DNA of 42,544 nucleotides from Candidatus Binatus sp. Lineage in GTDB: Bacteria > Desulfobacterota > Binatia > Binatales > Binataceae. Where the stretch lies: positions 1-42,544 of the forward strand of contig NZ_JAUSKL010000121.1 of assembly GCF_030646925.1 (NCBI RefSeq), given 5' to 3'. Made by a program: the position numbers and the translations under genes. Shown here in pieces: positions 1-8,433 of this stretch; the first letter of the stretch is position 1; the number at the start of each line of letters is the position of its first letter. The notes under the pieces are model-generated. The model was not told where the DNA came from. It did not search any database and saw only the letters and a program-made list of their open reading frames with translations.

Positions 1-20
1 GCACATCCTCGGCTGGCAGG

Positions 21-2357
21 GTGCGCGAGCGCACTCTATCCCTCAGTTCCTTGCGCTCCCTCGGGGCCAATCCAAGCTCTCCATCAAGCATCCCTTACGA
101 TACACTAACCCGATACCAATGTCACTGTTACAGGCCACTAGGTCTCTGGGCCGACCTCGAGACCAGCGACGAATTTGCCCGCAAGATTCAGGCGCGCGAG
201 CCGATCCGCAACATGAAAATAAGGCTTCGCGGCAAGGATGGTGAAGTGCGCTCATGCCTGGTGTCGGCCTCGGTGCTGAAGATCCATGGCAGGCTCTCGG
301 TACTATCCAGCGCACGGGACATCACGGATCTCGAGCATTCGCAACAAAAGCTCGAAGAGAGCGAAGAAAAGTTCCGGCGCATTTTCGAATCGAGCCTCGA
401 CCTGATCGCGGTGAGCAATCTCGATCGCGAGACGATCGTCGAGGCCAATGATCAGTTCGTCGCCAGCACCGGGCGCTCGCGCGCGCAGTTGGTGGGGCAT
501 CGGTACGCGGAAATCGTGACTTGGGCGGACCCCGAGCTCAGAGATGCGTTGCAGCTCGAACTGCGGCAATGCGGCGTGCTCCACAATCGCGACGTGACGC
601 TGCTCGGCCTCGGCAGCCAGCCGATGCGGGCGCTCTTTTCCGCCGCGACGGTGCAGATCGGCGGGCAGCGGTGCGCAATCTCGGTGATTCGCGACGTCAC
701 CGACCTCGAGAACGCGCGCCTGGCAGCGCTGGCCGCCTCCCAGGCGAAGTCGGAATTCCTCTCCAGCATGTCGCACGAGATTCGCACCCCGATGAATGTG
801 ATCCTCGGGATGGCCGACTTGCTCGGCGAGAGCGATCTCAATCCAGAGCAGCGCCGCTATCTCGATACCGTCGTCAGCAACGGCGACGCGCTGCTCGAAC
901 TGATCAACGGCATCCTCGATCTCGCGCGGGTCGAGAGCGGGCGCTTAAGCCTCGAAGCGACAGAATTCGATCTCATCGACCTGGTCGAGCGGGCCGCGGA
1001 GATGCTCGCCGTGCGAGCGCACGAGAAACAACTCGAGCTGGTGGTGCGGTTTGCTCCCAACCTTGACGCAATCGCGATCGGCGACACGCTCCGCCTGCGC
1101 CAGGTTCTCACCAACCTGATCGGCAACGCGATCAAGTTCACCGAGCACGGCGAAATTGTCGTGAGCGTCGAGCGCAACTTCGATCCATCGATTCCGGGCA
1201 ACCTGCTTTTTTCGGTCCGCGATACCGGAATCGGAATTGCCCCGGACAAACTCGCAGCGGTCTTCTCGTCCTTTACCCAGGCCGATACCTCGACCACCCG
1301 CAAATACGGCGGCAGCGGACTCGGTCTCGCGATCGCCAAGCGGCTGGTTAAATTGATGGGTGGCGAGGTCTGGGTCGAAAGCAAAGTAGGGCAGGGCTCT
1401 GACTTCCACTTCACGGCGAATTTGCCAGCCCCCGAAACGCCGACCCTCGCCCTCGAACCGATGCCAGATCCAATGGCCCGCGGAATCCGCGTACTCATCG
1501 CCGACGATCATGCGTCCACGCGAAGTGTGATCGCCGAGATGCTCGATGCGGCGGGCGCGATTGTCGTCGAGGAGTCGTGCGGCGCGTCCGCGTTCGAGGC
1601 GCTTGATACCCACAGCAACGCGGGTTCGCGCCTGGACCTGATACTGATCGCGTCGCGCATGACCTCGATTGACAGCCTGAAACTGATTCGCCGCGCGCAA
1701 AGCCTCTATCCGGACGCCGCGATCGTGATGATGCTAAGTCTCCCCGGGCTCAGCGCAAGGATTGCTGAACTGCGCGCGATGAATCTGAGCCGCTTCATCG
1801 CCAAACCAATAAAATGCAGGGAACTCTATGCCGCTATCGCCGAAGCGCGTCATGTCGGCGCCCCGAATGAACCTCCGATCGAGGTGGCGACGGCGCCAGT
1901 TGCCGCGTCGAACGTGGTCGATCGGCCGCTGAGACTTCTGCTGGCTGACGACTCACAGGACAACCGGCTGCTGATAGGCGCCTACCTGAAGAAGAGTCCC
2001 TACCTGATCGATGAAGTGGAGAACGGGCAGATGGCGCTCGATCGCTTCATAAGCGAGCAATACGACGTCGTGCTGATGGACATTCAGATGCCCATCCTCG
2101 ACGGCTACAGCGCGGTCCGAAAAATTCGGGCTTGGGAGCACGACCATTGGCGAGGTCGCACACCGATTATCGCGCTGACAGCGTCGGCCCTCGAAGAAGA
2201 TGTCCGCCGCGCGAAGGAAGCCGGCTTCGATTTCCACGTCAGCAAGCCGGTCAAGAAATCGACTCTGCTCGATTCGATCGCGACTGCGATCAAGCTCGAC
2301 GCGGGCGCCAGCACTCCCGCCAATCCCGCCGCGCCCAAGCCCGACCTGGCCGCCTAA
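21..2357 (+). CDS. Hybrid sensor histidine kinase, PAS-PAS-HisKA-HATPase-REC-REC (5' end uncertain)
   Basis: Cytoplasmic hybrid kinase of a two-component phosphorelay; no membrane segment is visible. In order: a PAS remnant (about residues 40-105), a second PAS (about 115-230), HisKA with the H-box SHEIRTPMN and phosphoacceptor His252, HATPase_c ([10 protein letters not shown]-box, DTGIGI and GSGLGL G-boxes), then two receivers. Receiver 1 (about 495-600) has Ala544 where the phosphorylated Asp should be (LILIASRM), so it is probably not phosphorylatable. Receiver 2 (about 640-760) is complete: DD pair, Asp687 in VLMDIQMP, and the KP lysine. There is no Hpt domain, so an unlinked Hpt or regulator would be needed. 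The first usable start is GTG at 21, but the frame is open to the window edge and the first PAS lacks its N-terminal half, so the true start may lie upstream or the gene may be damaged. The signal sensed is unknown. Confidence 0.9.
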   Translation: MRERTLSLSSLRSLGANPSSPSSIPYDTLTRYQCHCYRPLGLWADLETSDEFARKIQAREPIRNMKIRLRGKDGEVRSCLVSASVLKIHGRLSVLSSARDITDLEHSQQKLEESEEKFRRIFESSLDLIAVSNLDRETIVEANDQFVASTGRSRAQLVGHRYAEIVTWADPELRDALQLELRQCGVLHNRDVTLLGLGSQPMRALFSAATVQIGGQRCAISVIRDVTDLENARLAALAASQAKSEFLSSMSHEIRTPMNVILGMADLLGESDLNPEQRRYLDTVVSNGDALLELINGILDLARVESGRLSLEATEFDLIDLVERAAEMLAVRAHEKQLELVVRFAPNLDAIAIGDTLRLRQVLTNLIGNAIKFTEHGEIVVSVERNFDPSIPGNLLFSVRDTGIGIAPDKLAAVFSSFTQADTSTTRKYGGSGLGLAIAKRLVKLMGGEVWVESKVGQGSDFHFTANLPAPETPTLALEPMPDPMARGIRVLIADDHASTRSVIAEMLDAAGAIVVEESCGASAFEALDTHSNAGSRLDLILIASRMTSIDSLKLIRRAQSLYPDAAIVMMLSLPGLSARIAELRAMNLSRFIAKPIKCRELYAAIAEARHVGAPNEPPIEVATAPVAASNVVDRPLRLLLADDSQDNRLLIGAYLKKSPYLIDEVENGQMALDRFISEQYDVVLMDIQMPILDGYSAVRKIRAWEHDHWRGRTPIIALTASALEEDVRRAKEAGFDFHVSKPVKKSTLLDSIATAIKLDAGASTPANPAAPKPDLAA

Positions 2358-2565
2358 CGCACCCTGGGTTCTGGACCTATAGGAGGCTGGAGATCGAAAG
2401 GCGCAAGATTAAGGGTCGGGAGCGCCGAGTCCGGCCTCGTGCCGAATTCGGTGGGAATTTGGAGAACAAGCTCTTTGTGGAAGCCCTTTGAGCGGAGGCT
2501 TGTGCGACACGGTTTCGAGTGCAAACGTGACGGGTGGCCTGTCGAAAAACAATCGAGAGAGAAAT

Positions 2566-3429
2566 TTGGTGCCAACTGACGTCGAGATTATTGTCGGCGA
2601 CTCGCGAAAGGTATTGACTTCCTTTCCGGAGAGAACCTTTCAATGTTGCGTTACGAGCCCGCCGTACTGGGGCTTGCGTGACTACGGAATCGAGGGCCAA
2701 ATCGGAGCGGAGCCGACGCTGGAACGATACTTGGGCGATTTGGTAGCGATTTTTCGCGAAGTCAGACGAGTGCTTCGCGACGACGGAACCCTCTGGCTCA
2801 ACATTGGCGACTCTTACACCAGCGGGAACCGCGGCTGGCGCGATCCAGACAAGAAGAATCCCGCACGCGGGATGAATTACCGGCCGCCAAATCCGACTGG
2901 GTTAAAAGACAAAGAACTCATCGGAATCCCGTGGCGAATAGCGCTGGCTCTACAAGCCGATGGCTGGTATCTGCGGTCGGACGTCATCTGGTACAAGCCG
3001 AACTGCCAGCCGGAAAGTGTAAAGGATCGGCCGACACGATCGCACGAATATGTGTTTTTGCTTTCAAAGAACGAAGATTACTTTTACGACTCCGAGGGCA
3101 GCAAAGAACCGACGACGACGCGAGGCCAGCTAAGAAATCGGCGAACTGTTTGGTCAATCAATACCGAGGCTTCGAAGGAGGCTCATTTCGCGATGTTTCC
3201 ACCGTCCCTGGTAAAACTGTGCATGGTGGCTGGGAGTGCAGAGGGAAGTAAGATCATTGATCCGTTCTTCGGTGCCGGCACGGTAGGTGTGGTGGCACGG
3301 GAACTGGGACGCGGCTGCGTCGGCATCGAACTTAAACCCGAGTACGCAGAGATTGCCAGGAAGAGAATCGCATCGGCTGCTGTCCAAACTACGTTGTTTT
3401 CTCGACGATCGTCGCTGGGATCCGCTTAA
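2566..3429 (+). CDS. Type II DNA methyltransferase, beta class, predicted N4-cytosine (M.SmaI-like)
   Basis: S-adenosylmethionine-dependent modification enzyme of a restriction-modification pair. The catalytic motif TSPPYWGLRDYG lies near the N-terminus and the SAM-binding motif DPFFGAGTVG near the C-terminus. This IV-TRD-I order is the beta class, and SPPY is typical of N4-cytosine enzymes. The frame is open from a TTG at 2488, but its first 26 residues look non-coding. TTG at 2566 or GTG at 2569, just after a purine-rich agagagaaa, gives the usual beginning VEIIVGDSRKVL. The partner endonuclease is convergent and overlaps this gene by 41 nt at the 3' end. Because that partner resembles R.SmaI, methylation within CCCGGG is predicted. 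GC content looks lower than in the flanking catabolic genes, as expected for an acquired cassette. Confidence 0.88.
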   Translation: MVPTDVEIIVGDSRKVLTSFPERTFQCCVTSPPYWGLRDYGIEGQIGAEPTLERYLGDLVAIFREVRRVLRDDGTLWLNIGDSYTSGNRGWRDPDKKNPARGMNYRPPNPTGLKDKELIGIPWRIALALQADGWYLRSDVIWYKPNCQPESVKDRPTRSHEYVFLLSKNEDYFYDSEGSKEPTTTRGQLRNRRTVWSINTEASKEAHFAMFPPSLVKLCMVAGSAEGSKIIDPFFGAGTVGVVARELGRGCVGIELKPEYAEIARKRIASAAVQTTLFSRRSSLGSA

Positions 3430-4183
3430 TTCCCCAAGCTGCGTGCACGTGGCAATCTCGTTTGTCCAAGTGTCGAATCTGCAATTTTCTTTCGGTTCCC
3501 CCATCAAAGTACAGCTCGAATAAGCGGCGGTCATTCCCGGCGACCGTGCAGGTTCCCGGTTTGGGACGCTGAGTGCTGCTGTGCATCATCCGGAGAGTTC
3601 CTTCCTTGGCCTTGAGAAGCAAATCTTTGGGGATTTCGACGAGTTCATAGTTCTGAAGTGTCTCGGTGTCCGTGATCCGGCGGAGTTGAAGGATTCGGTC
3701 ATAGCCATTCATGTGTTTAAAAAACTGATCTCGAAGGTCCAGCAAGTCCTTCTGAGCCTTATTCCATTGGCCTTTTCCCAACTCCATGAATTTCGAGATG
3801 TGCAAAAAATCCGCTTTAATGCTTCGATCGGCCTGCGTCTTCAGGCTGAACCGTTCGCCCGCAATGGTGATGTCATGCCCGGGGTTGCCCTTTGAAGCCA
3901 GTTGAGCTGGTACGCCGCAATGGTTGAGCACGCGCTCGAGCGCGTATTCGAAACGGTCCTTTGAAAGCGGCTCACGCGAAAAACAGTGGTGAATCTGCAG
4001 AACATCTCCGAACATCTCCGACACACAATCTGTTACAAGTTCTGACTTCGGATCGCGCCAAAGAGCTGGCTTCAGCTTGAACTGGTTAACAACGCCTTCG
4101 AGCCACTCGATCTGGTAAGTGCTAAGCCCACCGAGGGCGGCGGCAAGCTCCCGGATTCGCACCGCGCGATCTTTTGCATCCAT
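3389..4183 (-). CDS. Type II restriction endonuclease, R.SmaI-like (predicted CCCGGG)
   Basis: Predicted nuclease partner of the adjacent methyltransferase. It resembles R.SmaI as I remember that sequence: NPGHDITI followed by FSLKT, SKFMELGKGQW, YELVEIPKDLLLKAK, QRPKPGTC and the C-terminal YFDGGTERKLQIRHL block. GHD-x(n)-SLK is a plausible divergent PD-(D/E)XK core. Length (264 aa from this start) is close to SmaI (about 247). I chose the ATG at 4183, which matches the family N-terminus, although a GGGGAGG abuts it with no spacing. A GTG at 4216 (11 residues longer) is the alternative. The gene runs tail to tail with the methyltransferase and its own body contains a CCCGGG at 3878-3883, so the modification enzyme must protect it. 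Recognition specificity is inferred from resemblance only. Confidence 0.82.
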   Translation of the reverse strand: MDAKDRAVRIRELAAALGGLSTYQIEWLEGVVNQFKLKPALWRDPKSELVTDCVSEMFGDVLQIHHCFSREPLSKDRFEYALERVLNHCGVPAQLASKGNPGHDITIAGERFSLKTQADRSIKADFLHISKFMELGKGQWNKAQKDLLDLRDQFFKHMNGYDRILQLRRITDTETLQNYELVEIPKDLLLKAKEGTLRMMHSSTQRPKPGTCTVAGNDRRLFELYFDGGTERKLQIRHLDKRDCHVHAAWGIKRIPATIVEKTT

Positions 4184-4245
4184 CCTCCCCACTTGCCGTC
4201 GTTTAACTCGCGGCACTTGCCTACTGGCCCAATTGAGTAAGGACC

Positions 4246-4430
4246 CTAGATCAACAGGCGGCCGCCGTCGAGGTCAGCGTGATGCCCGTGACGAAGCCGT
4301 TCTTCATCAGGAATAGCACCGCATCCGCGATGTCTTCGGCACGCCCGATGCGCTTGACCGGCAGGCGCTCGGCTTCCTGCGCCATGAGCGCATGTACAAG
4401 CCGCGAGTTTAGAGTGATCGATGATGGGCG
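4246..4430 (-). pseudogene. C-terminal remnant of a short-chain dehydrogenase
   Basis: Reading the minus strand gives LNSRLVHALMAQEAERL, then PVKRIGRAEDIADAVLF, then LMKNGFVTGITLT. This is a recognisable SDR C-terminus. The expected final residues (VDGGRLLI-stop) are present only in another frame: one nucleotide is missing near 4270-4273, so the frame reads TSTAAAC and stops early. The 5' part of the gene, with the Rossmann glycine motif and catalytic Tyr-Lys, is absent; nothing SDR-like is seen beyond about 4440. It is a decayed gene fragment between the restriction cassette and the amidohydrolase. Confidence 0.75.
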
Positions 4431-4441
4431 GGTAGGGAATT

Positions 4442-4482
4442 AGGCGTCACGGATCGTGCGCTGTCGCCGATCCGTGACGCCT
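4442..4482. terminator. 15-bp perfect hairpin, probable terminator
   Basis: AGGCGTCACGGATCG at 4442-4456 pairs perfectly with 4468-4482 across an 11-nt loop. It lies 17 nt beyond the stop of the minus-strand amidohydrolase. There is no clean T tract on the minus strand; on the plus strand it is followed by a moderately T-rich ttgcttgtttcg. It is a structural terminator or mRNA 3' end for the amidohydrolase, and possibly a barrier for plus-strand readthrough. Confidence 0.6.
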
Positions 4483-4498
4483 TGCTTGTTTCGCTAGA

Positions 4499-6211
4499 TT
4501 ACGCGCTTACGCCGTGACGCAACACCTTGCCCGGATGCGCGCCTGTGAACTGATCGTTTTCCCACGTGACCGCGCCGTTCACGATTACGTATCGATAGCC
4601 TTCGGCGCGCTGGATTCGCCGCCACTCGTCGCCCGGCAAGTCGTGGACAATTTCAACCGGCTGCACCGCCAACTTCTGGAGATCGTAGATCACGATGTCG
4701 GCGGGAGCGCCTTCGCGCAGAAATCCGCGATCCTTGAAGCCCGCGCAGAACGCCGGCAGTCCCGACAGGCGCCAGTGGATATCCTCGAGCGAAATCCATT
4801 TCTGGTCGCGCGCAAAATTGATGATACCTTCGGTCGGGAAGCGGCCCGCGGTCAGGAACTTGGTGTGCGCGCCGCCGTCCGACACGCCAAACGTCAGGTA
4901 AGGATAATCGATCAATTCCTTCATGCCCGCCGAGTCGTGCGAGTTGGTGCCAGGCGCGAAAAATTCAGTCTTGAGATTCTCCGACACCGCGAGATCGAGC
5001 ATCGTGTCGACCGCGTCTTTCTTCGTTTCGAGCATCGCGAGCCGCAGCGTCATGCCTTCGAACCGCTTGTTCTCGGGACGTTCGACCTGCGTGATGACGA
5101 TCTCTTCGAAGAAGTTCACGATCAGGCTCTCACGCGGCATCTGCGCTTTCAGTGCGGCGCGACGGCGCGGATCGCCCAGCTTCTCCGTGCGGTCTGCAAC
5201 CGAACCGGTGGTGGCTTCGCGCCATGCATCCGAATCGTCGAACAGGTTCCAGTCCTCGAAGGTAAACGTCAGGCCGGCATCGGTGGTCACGCCCTGTCCA
5301 TAAACTGGCAGCCCGCGCTCACGGCATCGCTCGAGCCATCGGAGCGTGTTGCGATGCCGATGCGGGAAGCGATCGTTGGCGGCGACCGCCTCGAACATGA
5401 TAGGACGTCCGCTGATTTCCGCGAGCTTCTCGAAATGCGCCGCGTCGGCCTTCGGATCCCAGCTCGCGAGCGTCAGTTCCTGGAAGCCTTCGCCGCGATC
5501 GCCGAGCACCTTGGCCATCTCGAAGCACGTCTCGTCGTGCATTACGTCGGTATTCATCGGCGCGCCATCGTAATCGCGCTGCACCGAGCTAGGACCATCG
5601 GGCTTCAACCGCTGCGCCGACCATCCGCACGCGCCGGCATCCATCGCTTCATTCAGGATCTGCCGCATCTGCTTATGTTCGTCGTCGGTCGGCATCCGGC
5701 CAGTCTTCGATTCGTCGATACCCATCACGTAGCCGAGCAGCGGATTCATCGGCACGTACGGCAGCAGGTTGATTCCCTTGGGGATGTTGTCGAGCTTGTC
5801 GAGGAACTGGGGATAGCTCTCCCAATCGAACGGCATCGCAGCCTGCATCGAGCGCAGGGGAATCGCTTCGGTGCGAACCATCGTTAGCATCGCTCGCTCA
5901 GCTTCCTTGGGATGCACCGGGGCGAAGCCGAAGCCGCAGTTTCCGATCACGACTGAAGTGATTCCGTGATAGCCGGAGATCGTGAGATAGGGATCCCAGA
6001 AAATCTGCGCATCGTAGTGAGTGTGCAGATCGATAAATCCAGGCGCGACGATCGAGCCGCTGGCATCGACGAGCCGCTTGCCTTCGTGGGGTTGGATACG
6101 TCCGATTTTGGCGACCCGGCCGTGCTTGATCCCGATATCGCCGCGAAAACGCGGGGCGCGGGTGCCGTCTATCACCATTCCATTTTTTATCACGATATCG
6201 AATTCTGCCAT
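4499..6211 (-). CDS. N-acyl-D-amino-acid deacylase family amidohydrolase (copy 1)
   Basis: 570-residue cytoplasmic TIM-barrel metallohydrolase of amidohydrolase family 3. Seen: the N-terminal small beta domain (DIVIKNGMVIDGT), the metal motif HTHYD (His63, His65), NCGFGF with Cys92 at the position used as metal ligand in D-aminoacylases, and SDGGAHTKF near the C-terminus. Members cleave N-acyl or other amide bonds; the substrate cannot be read from sequence. The ATG start has GGAGG five nt upstream. A paralog with the same motifs at the same residue numbers lies at 28.4-30.1 kb. It is divergently arranged with the MetE-like gene across a 251-nt intergenic region, and a hairpin follows its stop. 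Confidence 0.88.
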   Translation of the reverse strand: MAEFDIVIKNGMVIDGTRAPRFRGDIGIKHGRVAKIGRIQPHEGKRLVDASGSIVAPGFIDLHTHYDAQIFWDPYLTISGYHGITSVVIGNCGFGFAPVHPKEAERAMLTMVRTEAIPLRSMQAAMPFDWESYPQFLDKLDNIPKGINLLPYVPMNPLLGYVMGIDESKTGRMPTDDEHKQMRQILNEAMDAGACGWSAQRLKPDGPSSVQRDYDGAPMNTDVMHDETCFEMAKVLGDRGEGFQELTLASWDPKADAAHFEKLAEISGRPIMFEAVAANDRFPHRHRNTLRWLERCRERGLPVYGQGVTTDAGLTFTFEDWNLFDDSDAWREATTGSVADRTEKLGDPRRRAALKAQMPRESLIVNFFEEIVITQVERPENKRFEGMTLRLAMLETKKDAVDTMLDLAVSENLKTEFFAPGTNSHDSAGMKELIDYPYLTFGVSDGGAHTKFLTAGRFPTEGIINFARDQKWISLEDIHWRLSGLPAFCAGFKDRGFLREGAPADIVIYDLQKLAVQPVEIVHDLPGDEWRRIQRAEGYRYVIVNGAVTWENDQFTGAHPGKVLRHGVSA

Positions 6212-6351
6212 GCCATCCTCCGTTCCAGCTCGAGCCGTTAGATTATCACTGGACCGCGATCGGCCGTTACCATGCGCGCTGGGCTGGGGGTGCTAAATGC
6301 CCGCAGAATTGACGATGCGTCGGTAATGGCGAAAGCGCTCACCTGCGCATC

Positions 6352-6379
6352 TTGACGCTATTAATCGGACCTTCAAAAT
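6352..6379 (+). promoter_or_regulatory. Candidate sigma70-type promoter for the MetE-like gene
   Basis: TTGACG at 6352-6357, a 16-nt spacer, and CAAAAT at 6374-6379. The start codon is 84 nt downstream. A 6-bp inverted repeat (CTTGAC and GTCAAG) brackets the promoter and could be an operator. A nearly identical arrangement (CTGACG-N16-CAAAAT) precedes the ring-hydroxylating dioxygenase operon at 30.3 kb. Predicted by eye only. Confidence 0.3.
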
Positions 6380-6462
6380 GTCAAGCGTAAGGCGGCTCGG
6401 CCACGTAAAATGAAAGACCAAAATCACCTAAACAGTCAGCCGGATTTCGGAGAATTGGCGCC

Positions 6463-7575
6463 ATGAAGAATCTCTACCGCGCGGAAGTGATCGGCTCGAT
6501 GCTGCGGCCGCAATATCTCAAAGATGCGCGCAAGCGATGGGAAGCCAAAAACATCAGCACGCGCGCGTTCAAGCAAATCGAGGATCGTGCGGTGGACGAA
6601 ATGATCGCGCTGCAGGAGCGATGCGGCGTGGACGTCGTCACCGACGGCGAGATGCGCCGCACGCATTTCATCGCGCCGCTCACCGACGTGATCACCGGCG
6701 TCAAGGAAATCCCGGCGTTCACGCGCGTCTGGCGAAAGCCCCATGAAAAAAACGTAAAGGGCGAGGAGACCAACATCCAGGTTCAGTACGCGGTCGTCGA
6801 AAAAATCCATCGCACGCGCTCGCTCACCAACGAGGAATTTGCTTACGCGCGCGGTCGCGCCAAGAAACCGCTCAAGGTTACGCTGCCGAGTCCGCTGATG
6901 ATGACGCTCCGATGGTCGCCGGATTATTCGCGCGACGCCTATCCCGATCCGTTCGGCCTGTTCATCGACGCCGCCGACATCATGCGCCAGGAAGCGCGCG
7001 AGTTGGCCGCGCTCGGATGCGAGTACATCCAGATCGACGCGCCCGAGCTTGGGATGCTCTGCGATCCCGATCGCCGCAAACAGGATTTCGCCGATCGCGG
7101 GATGGATCCCGAGCGGCTGCTAACCGAAGGCATCGACATCATAAATTCGGTCGCCGATGTTCCCGGCGTGAACTTCGCGCTGCATCTGTGCCGCGGCAAC
7201 AACAAGGGCTACTACGTCGGCGAAGGCGGCTACGACTCGATCGCAAAGCAACTCTTCAAGCGTGCGCGCAATTTTTCGAGCCTGCTGCTCGAGTACGACG
7301 ACTGGCGCTCGGGATCGTTCGAGCCGCTCGGCGAAGTACCGTCGGACATGGGCGTCGTGCTCGGACTAGTCTCGACGAAGCGCGCGCAACTGGAATCGGC
7401 GGACGAACTGATCGCGCGAATCAAGGAAGCGAGCCGCTACTGTCCGCTCGAGCGGATGGCGCTTTCGACGCAATGCGGTTTCGGCACGGTGTGGGAAGGC
7501 AATCCGATCGCCGAATCAGTGCAGGAATCAAAGCTGAAGCTGGTCGCGGAAGTGGCGCACCAAGTCTGGCGGTGA
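6463..7575 (+). CDS. MetE-like (cobalamin-independent methionine synthase C-terminal domain) methyl/alkyl transferase
   Basis: 370-residue single-domain protein of the MetE/UROD TIM-barrel superfamily. It has the equivalents of the zinc ligands of methionine synthase: His241 and Cys243 in HLCRGN, Glu277 in LLEYDDW and Cys338 in STQCGFG. The N-terminal half of true MetE is missing. Stand-alone proteins of this type include thiol alkyltransferases such as epoxyalkane:coenzyme M transferase and archaeal-type MetE. Transfer of a methyl or alkyl group to or from a zinc-bound thiolate is therefore the supported chemistry; the substrate is open. The ATG start has GGAG about ten nt upstream. It is monocistronic by spacing, with a 341-nt repeat-bearing gap after it. 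Confidence 0.8.
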   Translation: MKNLYRAEVIGSMLRPQYLKDARKRWEAKNISTRAFKQIEDRAVDEMIALQERCGVDVVTDGEMRRTHFIAPLTDVITGVKEIPAFTRVWRKPHEKNVKGEETNIQVQYAVVEKIHRTRSLTNEEFAYARGRAKKPLKVTLPSPLMMTLRWSPDYSRDAYPDPFGLFIDAADIMRQEARELAALGCEYIQIDAPELGMLCDPDRRKQDFADRGMDPERLLTEGIDIINSVADVPGVNFALHLCRGNNKGYYVGEGGYDSIAKQLFKRARNFSSLLLEYDDWRSGSFEPLGEVPSDMGVVLGLVSTKRAQLESADELIARIKEASRYCPLERMALSTQCGFGTVWEGNPIAESVQESKLKLVAEVAHQVWR

Positions 7576-7576
7576 C

Positions 7577-7700
7577 GAGGCTCAGGGCAGACAAATCCTC
7601 CGGAGGCCGAAACCTCCCGCAGGTGGAGTTTACCCTGAGGCTCTGTCGAAGGGGGGCTTCCCGTTGTGACGGGGATGCGCGCTCCGCGCCGTTAGAAGTA
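7577..7700 (+). repeat. Dispersed hairpin repeat, copy 1 (plus orientation, with nested second repeat)
   Basis: This fills part of the 341-nt gap 7576-7916, which has no gene. The core begins CGAAACCTCCCGCAGG at 7607 and resumes with GGCTTCCCGTTGTGACGG and GATGCGCGCTCCGCGCC, which pairs with itself. Between the two parts lies CCCTGAGGCTCTGTCGAAGG (7634-7653), a different, commonly seen repeat motif. An inverted partner, GAGGCTCAGGG at 7577, matches CCCTGAGGCTC with one mismatch. Copies 2 (9.1 kb, opposite orientation) and 3 (35.1 kb) share the core. Confidence 0.6.
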
Positions 7701-7916
7701 GAAAATTGTCGGTTCTGTGAACTTAGCGATGGATGGCCGGCGAGGTTGGAGGCTAGATCCAGCGAAGGTTTAAAAGCCTCGCAGTACTCTTCTTCCTGAT
7801 TCCGCTTGCTTTTAGACGCCAACTCTTGTTCACTCACGGTGTCCTGGGTCCTGGCTGCTTACAGAAAAGGTTTTCCGGCACCTTCCTTTCGAACAGAGAG
7901 CTTTTGGGTGATCCAA

Positions 7917-8256
7917 ATGAATCGTCGAATAGCAATATTTCTTGCGGCTCTAACGGCCTTGATGAATATCACGAGTTGCGCAGTCAGTAAGGAGTGGAGT
8001 TCGACTGGTGGAAGTCGCGGATGGCACAGTTGAACTTTCTTATGAGTACGGTGGGATGCAACGACCTACAGTCGACGAAGAGCAGGGGGTTAAACTCGCC
8101 AGTTCTACATGCTCTGAGTGGGGATACTCTGGATCCAAGCCGTTCGGATCTGGGCTTCAAACATGTACAGCAATAAGCGGCTATGGCTGTATGGCGTACA
8201 GAGTGACGCGCAAGTACCAGTGCTTGGGTTCCCCTACCGGAGCGCGTGCATCTTAA
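7917..8256 (+). pseudogene. YecR-like lipoprotein, frameshifted
   Basis: The first frame starts at ATG 7917 with a lipoprotein signal (MNRRIAIFLAALTALMNITSC) and reads through SSTGGSR, then meets a stop at about 8034. The second frame continues from about 8020 as DGTVELSYEYGG, then EQGVKLASSTC, WGYSG and GYGCMAY to the stop at 8256. Joined, they give the YecR family pattern (GGSRADGTV, an A..C..WGY block and Cys-rich end). About two nt (one CG unit of a CGCG run) are missing near 8020. This may be a true inactivation or a sequencing error. The family is an outer-membrane lipoprotein group of unknown function. The region is AT-richer than the neighbouring catabolic genes. Confidence 0.7.
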
Positions 8257-8433
8257 CATCTTCGAAGGGCGCGTCTAAAAAGGCGTATCTCGCGTAAAAG
8301 TAATCTTTCGCTAGGTAAAGAACGGCTGCGCTGTGTGGTGAATTGGGGACCACTCAGCCAAGGCCGGCACAAGCTCTCTGGTCGTTCCCAGTTAGGTTGG
8401 CATTTTTTCCCGGACAAAGCGGCAGGAAAAACC

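Noticed and set aside
4514-5887. 457-codon plus-strand open frame
   Set aside because: Antisense shadow of the first D-aminoacylase paralog.
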